A stretch of DNA of 64,000 nucleotides from Henricia sp. BOLD:AAB3569 (taxonomy: Eukaryota > Echinodermata > Asteroidea > Spinulosida > Echinasteridae), in the NCBI GenBank assembly GCA_037783545.1, contig JBBELK010000324.1:1-64000 (forward strand), given 5' to 3'. The notes beneath the pieces were generated by a model that was given only the letters and a program-made list of their open reading frames with translations, did no database searches and was not told the origin of the DNA. Both the position numbers and the translations under genes were made by a program. Below are positions 1-12,068 of the stretch, piece after piece; position 1 is the first letter of the stretch, and each line of letters starts with the position of its first letter.

Positions 1-288
1 ATATAGAGTGCTTGGAGCATGCAAAATTTGAAGTTCGTTGGAACATTTTTCGACCTCCAAATTTGCCGACGTTTGGACCACACTTTGACCAAAATCCCGT
101 CCCAAACTGGGCCGTGTCAACGACAGTCCGAAGGACTGAGCATGCGCACGAGTCAGGAGTACACCAAAGAGGTGTGTACAGACAGCCACAGGTTGCGGGA
201 GCATCCAGAAAGCTCCAACCCCTTTTTTCTTAAACTCTGAAATTTCTCTGCCATTTCCCGGCGAAAGTCTGTCAATTTTTTAGGACAA
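1..288 (+). repeat. Partial unit at left window edge
   Basis: The window opens at unit position 8, so the array continues to the left. This unit has the rare change c46 to t, giving TTCGTTGGAA at 34-43. It also has gaagg instead of gatgg in the 131-145 dyad loop, ccagaaag near position 215, and cttaaac after the T run. These are marks of the left-end unit class. Confidence 0.95.
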
Positions 289-878
289 GTGCGCAATATA
301 GAGTGCTTGGATCATGCAAAATTTGAAGTTCGTCGGAACATTTTTCGACCTCCAAATTTGCCGACGTTTGGACCACACTTTGACCAAAATCCCGTCCCAA
401 ACTGGGCCGTGTCAACGACAGTCCGATGGACTGAGCATGCGCACGAGTCAGGAGTACACCAAAGAGGTGTGTACAGACAGCCACAGGTTGCGGGAGCATC
501 CAGGAAGCTCCAACCCCTTTTTTCTTAAACTCTGAAATTTCTCTGCCATTTCCCGGCGAAAGTCTGTCAATTTTTTAGGACAAGTGCGCAATATAGAGTG
601 CTTGGAGCATGCAAAATTTGAAGTTCGTCGGAACATTTTTCGACCTCCAAATTTGCCGACGTTTGGACCACACTTTGACCAAAATCCCGTCCCTAACTGG
701 GCCGTGTCAACGACAGTCCGATGGACTGAGCATGCGCACGAGTCAGGAGTACACCAAAGAGGTGTGTACAGACAGCCACAGGTTGCGGGAGCATCCAGGA
801 AGCTCCAACCCCTTTTTTCCTAAACTCTGAAATTTCTCTGCCATTTCCCGGCGAAAGTCTGTCAATTTCTTAGGACAA
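1..878 (+). repeat. Trimer HOR copy 1 (886-bp class)
   Basis: Three units in order: one with ttgg and gaagg (the edge unit), one with ggatcatg (289), and one with ccctaact (584). The same order repeats from 879 at a shift of 885-886 bp. The 5' end of this copy lies outside the window by a few bases. Confidence 0.85.
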
Positions 879-1764
879 GTGCGCAATATAGAGTGCTTGG
901 AGCATGCAAAATTTGAAGTTCGTTGGAACATTTTTCGACCTCCAAATTTGCCGACGTTTGGACCACACTTTGACCAAAATCCCGTCCCAAACTGGGCCGT
1001 GTCAACGACAGTCCGAAGGACTGAGCATGCGCACGAGTCAGGAGTACACCAAAGAGGTGTGTACAGACAGCCACAGGTTGCGGGAGCATCCAGGAAGCTC
1101 CAACCCCTTTTTTTCTTAAACTCTGAAATTTCTCTGCCATTTCCCGGCGAAAGTCTGTCAATTTTTTAGGACAAGTGCGCAATATAGAGTGCTTGGATCA
1201 TGAAAAATTTGAAGTTCGTCGGAACATTTTTCGACCTCCAAATTTGCCGACGTTTGGACCACACTTTGACCAAAATCCCGTCCCAAACTGGGCCGTGTCA
1301 ACGACAGTCCGATGGACTGAGCATGCGCACGAGTCAGGAGTACACCAAAGAGGTGTGTACAGACAGCCACAGGTTGCGGGAGCATCCAGGAAGCTCCAAC
1401 CCCTTTTTTCTTAAACTCTGAAATTTCTCTGCCATTTCCCGGCGAAAGTCTGTCAATTTTTTAGGACAAGTGCGCAATATAGAGTGCTTGGAGCATGCAA
1501 AATTTGAAGTTCGTCGGAACATTTTTCGACCTCCAAATTTGCCGACGTTTGGACCACACTTTGACCAAAATCCCGTCCCTAACTGGGCCGTGTCAACGAC
1601 AGTCCGATGGACTGAGCATGCGCACGAGTCAGGAGTACACCAAAGAGGTGTGTACAGACAGCCACAGGTTGCGGGAGCATCCAGGAAGCTCCAACCCCTT
1701 TTTTCCTAAACTCTGAAATTTCTCTGCCATTTCCCGGCGAAAGTCTGTCAATTTTTTAGGACAA
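879..1764 (+). repeat. Trimer HOR copy 2 (886-bp class)
   Basis: Units 879 (ttgg, gaagg, T7 run, 296 bp), 1175 (ggatcatgaaaaat) and 1470 (ccctaact) match the three units before them. TTCGTTGGAA lies at 919-928. Differences from copy 1 are single bases and one homopolymer T. Confidence 0.85.
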
Positions 1765-3240
1765 GTGCGCAATATAGAGTGCTTGGAGCATGCAAAATTT
1801 GAAGTTCGTCGGAACATTTTTCGACCTCCAAATTTGCCGACGTTTGGACCACACTTTGACGAAAATCCCGTCCCAAACTGGGCCGTGTCAACGACAGTCC
1901 GATGGACTGAGCATGCGCACGAGTCAGGAGTACACCAAAGAGGTGTGTACAGACAGCCACAGGTTGCGGGAGCATCCAGGAAGCTCCAACCCCCTTTTTT
2001 CCTAAACTCTGAAATTTCTCTGCCATTTCCCGGCGAAAGTCTGTCAATTTTTTAGGACAAGTGCGCAATATAGAGTGCTTGGAGCAGGCAAAATTTGAAG
2101 TTCGTCGGAACATTTTTCGACCTCCAAATTTGCCGACGTTTGGACCACACTTTGACCAAAATCCCGTCCCAAACTGGGCCGTGTCAACGACAGTCCGATG
2201 GACTGAGCATGCGCACGAGTCAGGAGTACACCAAAGAGGTGTGTACAGACAGCCACAGGTTGCGGGAGCATCCAGGAAGCTCCAACCCCTTTTTTCTTAA
2301 ACTCTGAAATTTCTCTGCCATTTCCCGGCGAAAGTCTGTCAATTTTTTAGAACAAGTGCGCAATATAGAGTGCTTGGAGCATGCAAAATTTGAAGTTCGT
2401 CGGAACATTTTTCGACCTCCAAATTTGCCGACGTTTGGACCACACTTTGACCAAAATCCCGTCCCTAACTGGGCCGTGTCAACGACAGTCCGAAGGACTG
2501 AGCATGCGCACGAGTCAGGAGTACACCAAAGAGGTGTGTACAGACAGCCACAGGTTGCGGGAGCATCCAGGAAGCTCCAACCCCTTTTTTCTTAAACTCT
2601 GAAATTTCTCTGCCATTTCCCGGCGAAAGTCTGTCAATTTTTTAGGACAAGTGCGCAATATAGAGTGCTTGGAGCATGCAAAATTTGAAGTTCGTCAGAA
2701 CATTTTTCGACCTCCAAATTTGCCGACGTTTGGACCACACTTTGACCAAAATCCCGTCCCAAACTGGGCCGTGTCAACGACAGTCCGATGGACTGAGCAT
2801 GCGCACGAGTCAGGAGTACACCAAAGAGGTGTGTACAGACAGCCACAGGTTGCGGGAGCATCCAGGAAGCTCCAACCCCTTTTTTCCTAAACTCTGAAAT
2901 TTCTCTGCCATTTCCCGGCGAAAGTCTGTCAATTTTTTAGGACAAGTGCGCAATATAGAGTGCTTGGAGCATGCAAAATTTGAAGTTCGTCGGAACATTT
3001 TTCGACCTCCAAATTTGCCGACGTTTGGACCACACTTTGACGAAAATCCCGTCCCAAACTGGGCCGTGTCAACGACAGTCCGAAGGACTGAGCATGCGCA
3101 CGAGTCAGGAGTACACCAAAGAGGTGTGTACAGACAGCCACAGTTTGCGGGAGCATCCAGGAAGCTCCAACCCCTTTTTTCTTAAACTCTGAAATTTCTC
3201 TGCCATTTCCCGGCGAAAGTCTGTCAATTTTTTAGGACAA
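1765..3240 (+). repeat. Mixed left-zone units
   Basis: Five units recombine markers seen on either side: 1765 (gacgaaaat, C5 run, 296 bp), 2061 (gagcaggc, cttaaac), 2356 (ccctaact plus gaagg plus cttaaac), 2651 (cgtcagaac) and 2946 (gacgaaaat plus gaagg plus cagtttgcg). Unit 2356 joins a marker of unit 584 with two of unit 879, as expected for exchange between units. There is no clear HOR period here. Confidence 0.75.
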
Positions 3241-4716
3241 GTGCGCAATATAGAGTGCTTGGAGCATGCAAAATTTGAAGTTCGTCGGAACATTTTTCGA
3301 CCTCCAAATTTGCCGACGTTTGGACCACACTTTGACGAAAATCCCGTCCCAAACTGGGCCGTGTCAACGACAGTCCGATGGACTGAGCATGCGCACGAGT
3401 CAGGAGTACACCAAAGAGGTGTGTACAGACAGCCACAGGTTGCGGGAGCATCCAGGAAGCTCCAACCCCTTTTTTCCTAAACTCTGAAATTTCTCTGCTA
3501 TTTCCCGGCGAAAGTCTGTCAATTTTTTAGGACAAGTGCGCAATATAGAGTGCTTGGAGCAGGCAAAATTTGAAGTTCGTCGGAACATTTTTCGACCTCC
3601 AAATTTGCCGACGTTTGGACCACACTTTGACCAAAATCCCGTCCCAAACTGGGCCGTGTCAACGACAGTCCGATGGACTGAGCATGCGCACGAGTCAGGA
3701 GTACACCAAAGAGGTGTGTACAGACAGCCACAGGTTGCGGGAGCATCCAGGAAGCTCCAACCCCTTTTTTCCTAAACTCTGAAATTTCTCTGCCATTTCC
3801 CGGCGAAAGTCTGTCAATTTTTTAGGACAAGTGTGCAATATAGAGTGCTTGGAGCATGCAAAATTTGAAGTTCGTCGGAACATTTTTCGACCTCCAAATT
3901 TGCCGACGTTTGGACCACACTTTGACCAAAATCCCGTCCCAAACTGGGCCGTGTCAACGACAGTCCGATGGACTGAGCATGCGCACGAGTCAGGAGTACA
4001 CCAAAGAGGTGTGTACAGACAGCCACAGGTTGCGGGAGCATCCAGGAAGCTCCAACCGCTTTTTTTCCTAAACTCTGAAATTTCTCTGCCATTTCCAGGC
4101 GAAAGTCTGTCAATTTTTTAGGACAAGTGCGCAATATAGAGTGCTTGGAGCATGCAAAATTTGAAGTTCGTCGGAACATTTTTCGACCTCCAAATTTGCC
4201 GACGTTTGGACCACACTTTGACCAAAATCCCGTCCCAAACTGGGCCGTGTCAACGACAGTCCGATGGACTGAGCATGCGCACGAGTCAGGAGTACACCAA
4301 AGAGGTGTGTACAGACAGCCACAGGTTGCGGGAGCATCCAGGAAGCTCCAACCCCTTTTTTCCTAAACTCTGAAATTTCTCTGCCATTTCCCGGCGAAAG
4401 TCTGTCAATTTTTTAGGACAAGTGCGCAATATAGAGTGCTTGGAGCATGCACAATTTGAAGTTCGTCGGAACATTTTTCGACCTCCAAATTTGCCGACGT
4501 TTGGACCACACTTTGACCAAAATCCCGTCCCAAACTGGGCCGTGTCAACGACAGTCCGATGGACTGAGCATGCGCACGAGTCAGGAGTACACCAAAGATG
4601 TGTGTACAGACAGCCACAGGTTGCGGGAGCATCCAGGAAGCTCCAACCCCTTTTTTCCTAAACTCTGAAATTTCTCTGCCATTTCCCGGCGAAAGTCTGT
4701 CAATTTTTTAGGACAA
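3241..4716 (+). repeat. Pentamer block P, copy 1
   Basis: Five units in fixed order: gacgaaaat with ctatttccc (3241), gagcaggc (3536), gtgtgcaat with ccgctttt and ttccaggcg (3831, 296 bp), plain (4127), and gcacaattt with aaagatgtg (4422). The same five occur at 6191 and 7666. Confidence 0.9.
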
Positions 4717-6190
4717 GTGCGCAATATAGAGTGCTTGGAGCATGCAAAATTTGAAGTTCGTCGAACATTTTTCGACCTCCAAATTTGCCGACGTTTGGAC
4801 CACACTTTGACCAAAATCCCGTCCCAAACTGGGCCGTGTCAACGACAGTCCGATGGACTGAGCATGCGCACGAGTCAGGAGTACACCAAAGAGGTGTGTA
4901 CAGACAGCCACAGGTTGCGGGAGCATCCAGGAAGTTCCACCCTCTTTTTTCCTAAACTCTGAAATTTCTCTGCCATTTCCCGGCGAAAGTCTGTCAATTT
5001 TTTAGGACAAGTGCGCAATATAGAGTGCTTGGAGCATGCAAAATTTGAAGTTCGTCGGAACATTTTTCGACCTCCAAATTTGCCGACGTTTGGACCACAC
5101 TTTGACCAAAATCCCGTCCCAAACTGGGCCGTGTCAACGACAGTCCGATGGACTGAGCATGCGCACGAGTCAGGAGTACACCAAAGAGGTGTGTACAGAC
5201 AGCCACAGGTTGCTTGAGCATCCAGGAAGCTCCAACCCCTTTTTTCCTAAACTCTGAAATTTCTCTGCCATTTCCCGGCGAAAGTCTGTCAATTTTTTAG
5301 GACAAGTGCGCAATATAGAGTGCTTGGAGCATGCAAAATTTGAAGTTCGTCGGAACATTTTTCGACCTCCAAATTTGCCGACGTTTGGACCACACTTTGA
5401 CCAAAATCCTGTCCCAAACTGGGCCGTGTCAACGACAGTCCGATGGACTGAGCATGCGCACGAGTCAGGAGTACACCAAAGAGGTGTGTACAGACAGCCA
5501 CAGGTTGCGGGAGCATCCAGGAAGCTCCAACCGCTTTTTTCCTAAACTCTGAAATTTCTCTGCCATTTCCCGGCGAAAGTCTGTCAATTGTTTAGGACAA
5601 GTGCGCAATATAGAGTGCTTGGAGCATGCAAAATTTGAAGTTCGTCGGAACATTTTTCGACCTCCAAATTTGCCGACGTTTGGACCACACTTTGACAAAA
5701 ATCCCGTCCCAAACTGGGCCGTGTCAACGACAGTCCGATGGACTGAGCATGCGCACGAGTCAGGAGTACACCAAAGAGGTGTGTACAGACAGCCACAGGT
5801 TGCGGGAGCATCCAGGAAGCTCCAACCCCTTTTTTCCTAAACTCTGAAATTTCTCTGCCATTTCCCGGCGAAAGTCTGTCAATTTTTTAGAACAAGTGCG
5901 CAATATAGAGTGCTTGGAGCATGCAAAATTTGAAGTTCGTCGGAACATTTTTCGACCTCCAAATTTGCCGACGTTTGGACCACACTTTGACCAGAATCCC
6001 GTCCCAAACTGGGCCGTGTCAACGACAGTCCGATGGACTGAGCATGCGCACGAGTCAGGAGTACACCAAAGAGGTGTGTACAGACAGCCACAGGTTGCGG
6101 GAGCATCCAGGAAGCTCCAACCCCTTTTTTCATAAACTCTGAAATTTCTCTGCCATTTCCCGGCGAAAGTCTGTCAATTTTTTAGGACAA
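4717..6190 (+). repeat. Block Q, copy 1
   Basis: Units 4717 (gttccaccctc; cgtcgaac with one g missing, 294 bp), 5011 (gcttgag), 5306 (cctgtccc, ccgcttttt, attgttt), 5601 (gacaaaaat) and 5896 (gaccagaat, cataaac). The first four match 9142-10318 at a shift of 4425 bp or close to it. The fifth has no partner there. Confidence 0.88.
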
Positions 6191-7665
6191 GTGCGCAATA
6201 TAGAGTGCTTGGAGCATGCAAAATTTGAAGTTCGTCGGAACATTTTTCGACCTCCAAATTTGCCGACGTTTGGACCACACTTTGACGAAAATCCCGTCCC
6301 AAACTGGGCCGTGTCAACGACAGTCCGATGGACTGAGCATGCGCACGAGTCAGGAGTACACCAAAGAGGTGTGTACAGACAGCCACAGGTTGCGGGAGCA
6401 TCCAGGAAGCTCCAACCCCTTTTTTCCTAAACTCTGAAATTTCTCTGCTATTTCCCGGCGAAAGTCTGTCAATTTTTTAGGACAAGTGCGCAATATAGAG
6501 TGCTTGGAGCAGGCAAAATTTGAAGTTCGTCGGAACATTTTTCGACCTCCAAATTTGCCGACGTTTGGACCACACTTTGACCAAAATCCCGTCCCAAACT
6601 GGGCCGTGTCAACGACAGTCCGATGGACTGAGCATGCGCACGAGTCAGGAGTACACCAAAGAGGTGTGTACAGACAGCCACAGGTTGCGGGAGCATCCAG
6701 GAAGCTCCAACCCCTTTTTTCCTAAACTCTGAAATTTCTCTGCCATTTCCCGGCGAAAGTCTGTCAATTTTTTAGGACAAGTGTGCAATATAGAGTGCTT
6801 GGAGCATGCAAAATTTGAAGTTCGTCGGAACATTTTTCGACCTCCAAATTTGCCGACGTTTGGACCACACTTTGACCAAAATCCCGTCCCAAACTGGGCC
6901 GTGTCAACGACAGTCCGATGGACTGAGCATGCGCACGAGTCAGGAGTACACCAAAGAGGTGTGTACAGACAGCCACAGGTTGCGGGAGCATCCAGGAAGC
7001 TCCAACCGCTTTTTTCCTAAACTCTGAAATTTCTCTGCCATTTCCAGGCGAAAGTCTGTCAATTTTTTAGGACAAGTGCGCAATATAGAGTGCTTGGAGC
7101 ATGCAAAATTTGAAGTTCGTCGGAACATTTTTCGACCTCCAAATTTGCCGACGTTTGGACCACACTTTGACCAAAATCCCGTCCCAAACTGGGCCGTGTC
7201 AACGACAGTCCGATGGACTGAGCATGCGCACGAGTCAGGAGTACACCAAAGAGGTGTGTACAGACAGCCACAGGTTGCGGGAGCATCCAGGAAGCTCCAA
7301 CCCCTTTTTTCCTAAACTCTGAAATTTCTCTGCCATTTCCCGGCGAAAGTCTGTCAATTTTTTAGGACAAGTGCGCAATATAGAGTGCTTGGAGCATGCA
7401 CAATTTGAAGTTCGTCGGAACATTTTTCGACCTCCAAATTTGCCGACGTTGGGACCACACTTTGACCAAAATCCCGTCCCAAACTGGGCCGTGTCAACGA
7501 CAGTCCGATGGACTGAGCATGCGCACGAGTCAGGAGTACACCAAAGATGTGTGTACAGACAGCCACAGGTTGCGGGAGCATCCAGGAAGCTCCAACCCCT
7601 TTTTTCCTAAACTCTGAAATTTCTCTGCCATTTCCCGGCGAAAGTCTGTCAATTTTTTAGGACAA
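6191..7665 (+). repeat. Pentamer block P, copy 2
   Basis: Units 6191, 6486, 6781, 7076 and 7371 repeat P copy 1 at a shift of about 2950 bp. Unit 7371 shares cgttgggacc with 8847 but not 4422, so copies 2 and 3 are the closer pair there. Unit 6781 lacks the extra T shared by 3831 and 8256. Confidence 0.9.
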
Positions 7666-9141
7666 GTGCGCAATATAGAGTGCTTGGAGCATGCAAAATT
7701 TGAAGTTCGTCGGAACATTTTTCGACCTCCAAATTTGCCGACGTTTGGACCACACTTTGACGAAAATCCCGTCCCAAACTGGGCCGTGTCAACGACAGTC
7801 CGATGGACTGAGCATGCGCACGAGTCAGGAGTACACCAAAGAGGTGTGTACAGACAGCCACAGGTTGCGGGAGCATCCAGGAAGCTCCAACCCCTTTTTT
7901 CCTAAACTCTGAAATTTCTCTGCTATTTCCCGGCGAAAGTCTGTCAATTTTTTAGGACAAGTGCGCAATATAGAGTGCTTGGAGCAGGCAAAATTTGAAG
8001 TTCGTCGGAACATTTTTCGACCTCCAAATTTGCCGACGTTTGGACCACACTTTGACCAAAATCCCGTCCCAAACTGGGCCGTGTCAACGACAGTCCGATG
8101 GACTGAGCATGCGCACGAGTCAGGAGTACACCAAAGAGGTGTGTACAGACAGCCACAGGTTGCGGGAGCATCCAGGAAGCTCCAACCCCTTTTTTCCTAA
8201 ACTCTGAAATTTCTCTGCCATTTCCCGGCGAAAGTCTGTCAATTTTTTAGGACAAGTGTGCAATATAGAGTGCTTGGAGCATGCAAAATTTGAAGTTCGT
8301 CGGAACATTTTTCGACCTCCAAATTTGCCGACGTTTGGACCACACTTTGACCAAAATCCCGTCCCAAACTGGGCCGTGTCAACGACAGTCCGATGGACTG
8401 AGCATGCGCACGAGTCAGGAGTACACCAAAGAGGTGTGTACAGACAGCCACAGGTTGCGGGAGCATCCAGGAAGCTCCAACCGCTTTTTTTCCTAAACTC
8501 TGAAATTTCTCTGCCATTTCCAGGCGAAAGTCTGTCAATTTTTTAGGACAAGTGCGCAATATAGAGTGCTTGGAGCATGCAAAATTTGAAGTTCGTCGGA
8601 ACATTTTTCGACCTCCAAATTTGCCGACGTTTGGACCACACTTTGACCAAAATCCCGTCCCAAACTGGGCCGTGTCAACGACAGTCCGATGGACTGAGCA
8701 TGCGCACGAGTCAGGAGTACACCAAAGAGGTGTGTACAGACAGCCACAGGTTGCGGGAGCATCCAGGAAGCTCCAACCCCTTTTTTCCTAAACTCTGAAA
8801 TTTCTCTGCCATTTCCCGGCGAAAGTCTGTCAATTTTTTAGGACAAGTGCGCAATATAGAGTGCTTGGAGCATGCACAATTTGAAGTTCGTCGGAACATT
8901 TTTCGACCTCCAAATTTGCCGACGTTGGGACCACACTTTGACCAAAATCCCGTCCCAAACTGGGCCGTGTCAACGACAGTCCGATGGACTGAGCATGCGC
9001 ACGAGTCAGGAGTACACCAAAGATGTGTGTACAGACAGCCACAGGTTGCGGGAGCATCCAGGAAGCTCCAACCCCTTTTTTCCTAAACTCTGAAATTTCT
9101 CTGCCATTTCCCGGCGAAAGTCTGTCAATTTTTTAGGACAA
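7666..9141 (+). repeat. Pentamer block P, copy 3
   Basis: Units 7666, 7961, 8256, 8552 and 8847 directly follow copy 2 at a shift of 1475-1476 bp, making a tandem P-P pair. Unit 8847 shares cgttgggacc with 7371, while 8256 shares its T insertion with 3831, so the copy is a mosaic of the other two. Confidence 0.9.
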
Positions 9142-10318
9142 GTGCGCAATATAGAGTGCTTGGAGCATGCAAATTTGAAGTTCGTCGGAACATTTTTCGA
9201 CCTCCAAATTTGCCGACGTTTGGACCACACTTTGACCAAAATCCCGTCCCAAACTGGGCCGTGTCAACGACAGTCCGATGGACTGAGCATGCGCACGAGT
9301 CAGGAGTACACCAAAGAGGTGTGTACAGACAGCCACAGGTTGCGGGAGCATCCAGGAAGTTCCACCCTCTTTTTTCCTAAACTCTGAAATTTCTCTGCCA
9401 TTTCCCGGCGAAAGTCTGTCAATTTTTTAGGACAAGTGCGCAATATAGAGTGCTTGGAGCATGCAAAATTTGAAGTTCGTCGGAACATTTTTCGACCTCC
9501 AAATTTGCCGACGTTTGGACCACACTTTGACCAAAATCCCGTCCCAAACTGGGCCGTGTCAACGACAGTCCGATGGACTGAGCATGCGCACGAGTCAGGA
9601 GTACACCAAAGAGGTGTGTACAGACAGCCACAGGTTGCGTGAGCATCCAGGAAGCTCCAACCCCTTTTTTCCTAAACTCTGAAATTTCTCTGCCATTTCC
9701 CGGCGAAAGTCTGTCAATTTTTTAGGACAAGTGCGCAATATAGAGTGCTTGGAGCATGCAAAATTTGAAGTTCGTCGGAACATTTTTCGACCTCCAAATT
9801 TGCCGACGTTTGGACCACACTTTGACCAAAATCCTGTCCCAAACTGGGCCGTGTCAACGACAGTCCGATGGACTGAGCATGCGCACGAGTCAGGAGTACA
9901 CCAAAGAGGTGTGTACAGACAGCCACAGGTTGCGGGAGCATCCAGGAAGCTCCAACCGCTTTTTTCCTAAACTCTGAAATTTCTCTGCCATTTCCCGGCG
10001 AAAGTCTGTCAATTGTTTAGGACAAGTGCGCAATATAGAGTGCTTGGAGCATGCAAAATTTGAAGTTCGTCGGAACATTTTTCGACCTCCAAATTTGCCG
10101 ACGTTTGGACCACACTTTGACAAAAATCCCGTCCCAAACTGGGCCGTGTCAACGACAGTCCGATGGACTGAGCATGCGCACGAGTCAGGAGTACACCAAA
10201 GAGGTGTGTACAGACAGCCACAGGTTGCGGGAGCATCCAGGAAGCTCCAACCCCTTTTTTCCTAAACTCTGAAATTTCTCTGCCATTTCCCGGCGAAAGT
10301 CTGTCAATTTTTAGACAA
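9142..10318 (+). repeat. Block Q, copy 2 (four units)
   Basis: Units 9142 (gttccaccctc; catgcaaattt with one a missing), 9436 (gcgtgag), 9731 (cctgtccc, ccgcttttt, attgttt) and 10026 (gacaaaaat; ends in T5 plus agac, 293 bp). Order and markers match 4717-5895. The single-base deletions that make 4717 and 9142 both 294 bp are at different places, so they arose after the duplication. Confidence 0.88.
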
Positions 10319-12068
10319 GTGCGCAATATAGAGTGCTTGGAGCATGCAAAATTTGAAGTTCGTCGGAACATTTTTCGACCTCCAAATTTGCCGACGTTTG
10401 GACCACACTTTGACCAAAATCCCGTCCCAAACTGGGCCGTGTCAACGACAGTCCGATGGACTGAGCATACGCACGAGTCAGGAGTACACCAAAGAGGTGT
10501 GTACAGACAGCCACAGGTTGCGGGAGCATCCAGGAAGCTCCAACCCCTTTTTTCCTAAACTCTGAAATTTCTCTGCCATTTCCCGGCGAAAGTCTGTCAA
10601 TTTTTTAGGACAAGTGCGCAATATAGAGTGCTTGGAGCATGCAACATTTTTCGACCTCCAAATTTGCCGACGTTTGGACCACACTTTGACCAAAATCCCG
10701 TCCCAAACTGGGCCGTGTCAACGACAGTCCGATGGACTGAGCATGCGCACGAGTCAGGAGTACACCAAAGAGGTGTGTACAGACAGCCACAGGTTGCGGG
10801 AGCATCCAGGAAGCTCCAACCCCTTTTTTCCTAAACTCTGAAATTTCTCTGCCATTTCCCGGCGAAAGTCTGTCAATTTTTTAGGACAAGTGCGCAATAT
10901 AGAGTGCTTGGAGCAGGCAAAATTTGAAGTTCGTCGGAACATTTTTCGACCTCCAAATTTGCCGACGTTTGGACCACACTTTGACCAAAATCCCGTCCCA
11001 AACTGGGCCGTGTCAACGACAGTCCGATGGACTGAGCATGCGCACGAGTCAGGAGTACACCAAAGAGGTGTGTACAGACAGCCACAGGTTGCGGGAGCAT
11101 CCAGGAAGCTCCAACCCCTTTTTTCCTAAACTCTGAAATTTCTCTGCCATTTCCCGGCGAAAGTCTGTCAATTTTTTAGGACAAGTGCGCAATATAGAGT
11201 GCTTGGAGCATGCAAAATTTGAAGTTCGTCGGAACATTTTTCGACCTCCAAATATGCCGACGTTTGGACCACACTTTGACCAAAATCCCGTCCCAAACTG
11301 GGCCGTGTCAACGACAGTCCGATGGACTGAGCATACGCACGAGTCAGGAGTACACCAAAGAGGTGTGTACAGACAGCCACAGGTTGCGGGAGCATCCAGG
11401 AAGCTCCAACCCCTTTTTTCCTAAACTCTGAAATTTCTCTGCCATTTCCCGGCGAAAGTCTGCCAATTTTTTAGGACAAGTGCGCAATATAGAGTGCTTG
11501 GAGCATGCAAATTTGAAGTTCGTCGGAACATTTTTCGACCTCCAAATTTGCCGACGTTTGGACCACACTTTGACCAAAATCCCGTCCCAAACTGGGCCGT
11601 GTCAACGACAGTCCGATGGACTGAGCATGCGCACGAGTCAGGAGTACACCAAAGAGGTGTGTACAGACAGCCACAGGTTGCGGGAGCATCCAGGAAGCTC
11701 CAACCCCTTTTTTCCAAAACTCTGAAATTTCTCTGCCATTTCCCGGCGAAAGTCTGTCAATTTTTTAGGACAAGTGCGCAATATAGAGTGCTTGGAGCAT
11801 GCAAAATTTGAAGTTCGTCGGAACATTTTTCGACCTCCAAATTTGCCGACGTTTGGACCACACTTTGACCAAAATCCCGTACCAAACTGGGCCGTGTCAA
11901 CGACAGTCCGATGGACTGAGCATGCGCACGAGTCAGGAGTACACCAAAGAGGTGTGTACAGACAGCCACAGGTTGCGGGAGCATCCAGGAAGCTCCAACC
12001 CCTTTTTTTCTAAACTCTGAAATTTCTCTGCCATTTCCCGGCGAAAGTCTGTCAATTTTTTAGGACAA
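10319..12068 (+). repeat. Mosaic zone with gcatacgcac pair
   Basis: Units 10319 and 11185 share gcatacgcac and lie 866 bp apart, an interval shortened by the deleted unit between them. Unit 10890 has gagcaggc (P type) and unit 11480 has catgcaaattt (as in 9142). Unit 11774 has cgtaccaaac. P- and Q-type markers are thus reshuffled here. Confidence 0.75.
10614..10889 (+). repeat. Truncated unit, 276 bp, 19-bp internal deletion
   Basis: Unit positions 30-48 are missing, so catgc joins aacattttt at 10642/10643. The same base pair aa stands at both breakpoints. The 3' breakpoint lies in the left arm of the imperfect palindrome. Confidence 0.9.

Noticed and set aside
289-528. Regular 62-121-residue ORFs repeated across the window
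   Set aside because: Each recurs with the 295-bp period, overlaps ORFs in other frames, and follows the unit length remainder of 1 mod 3. Nothing supports translation.
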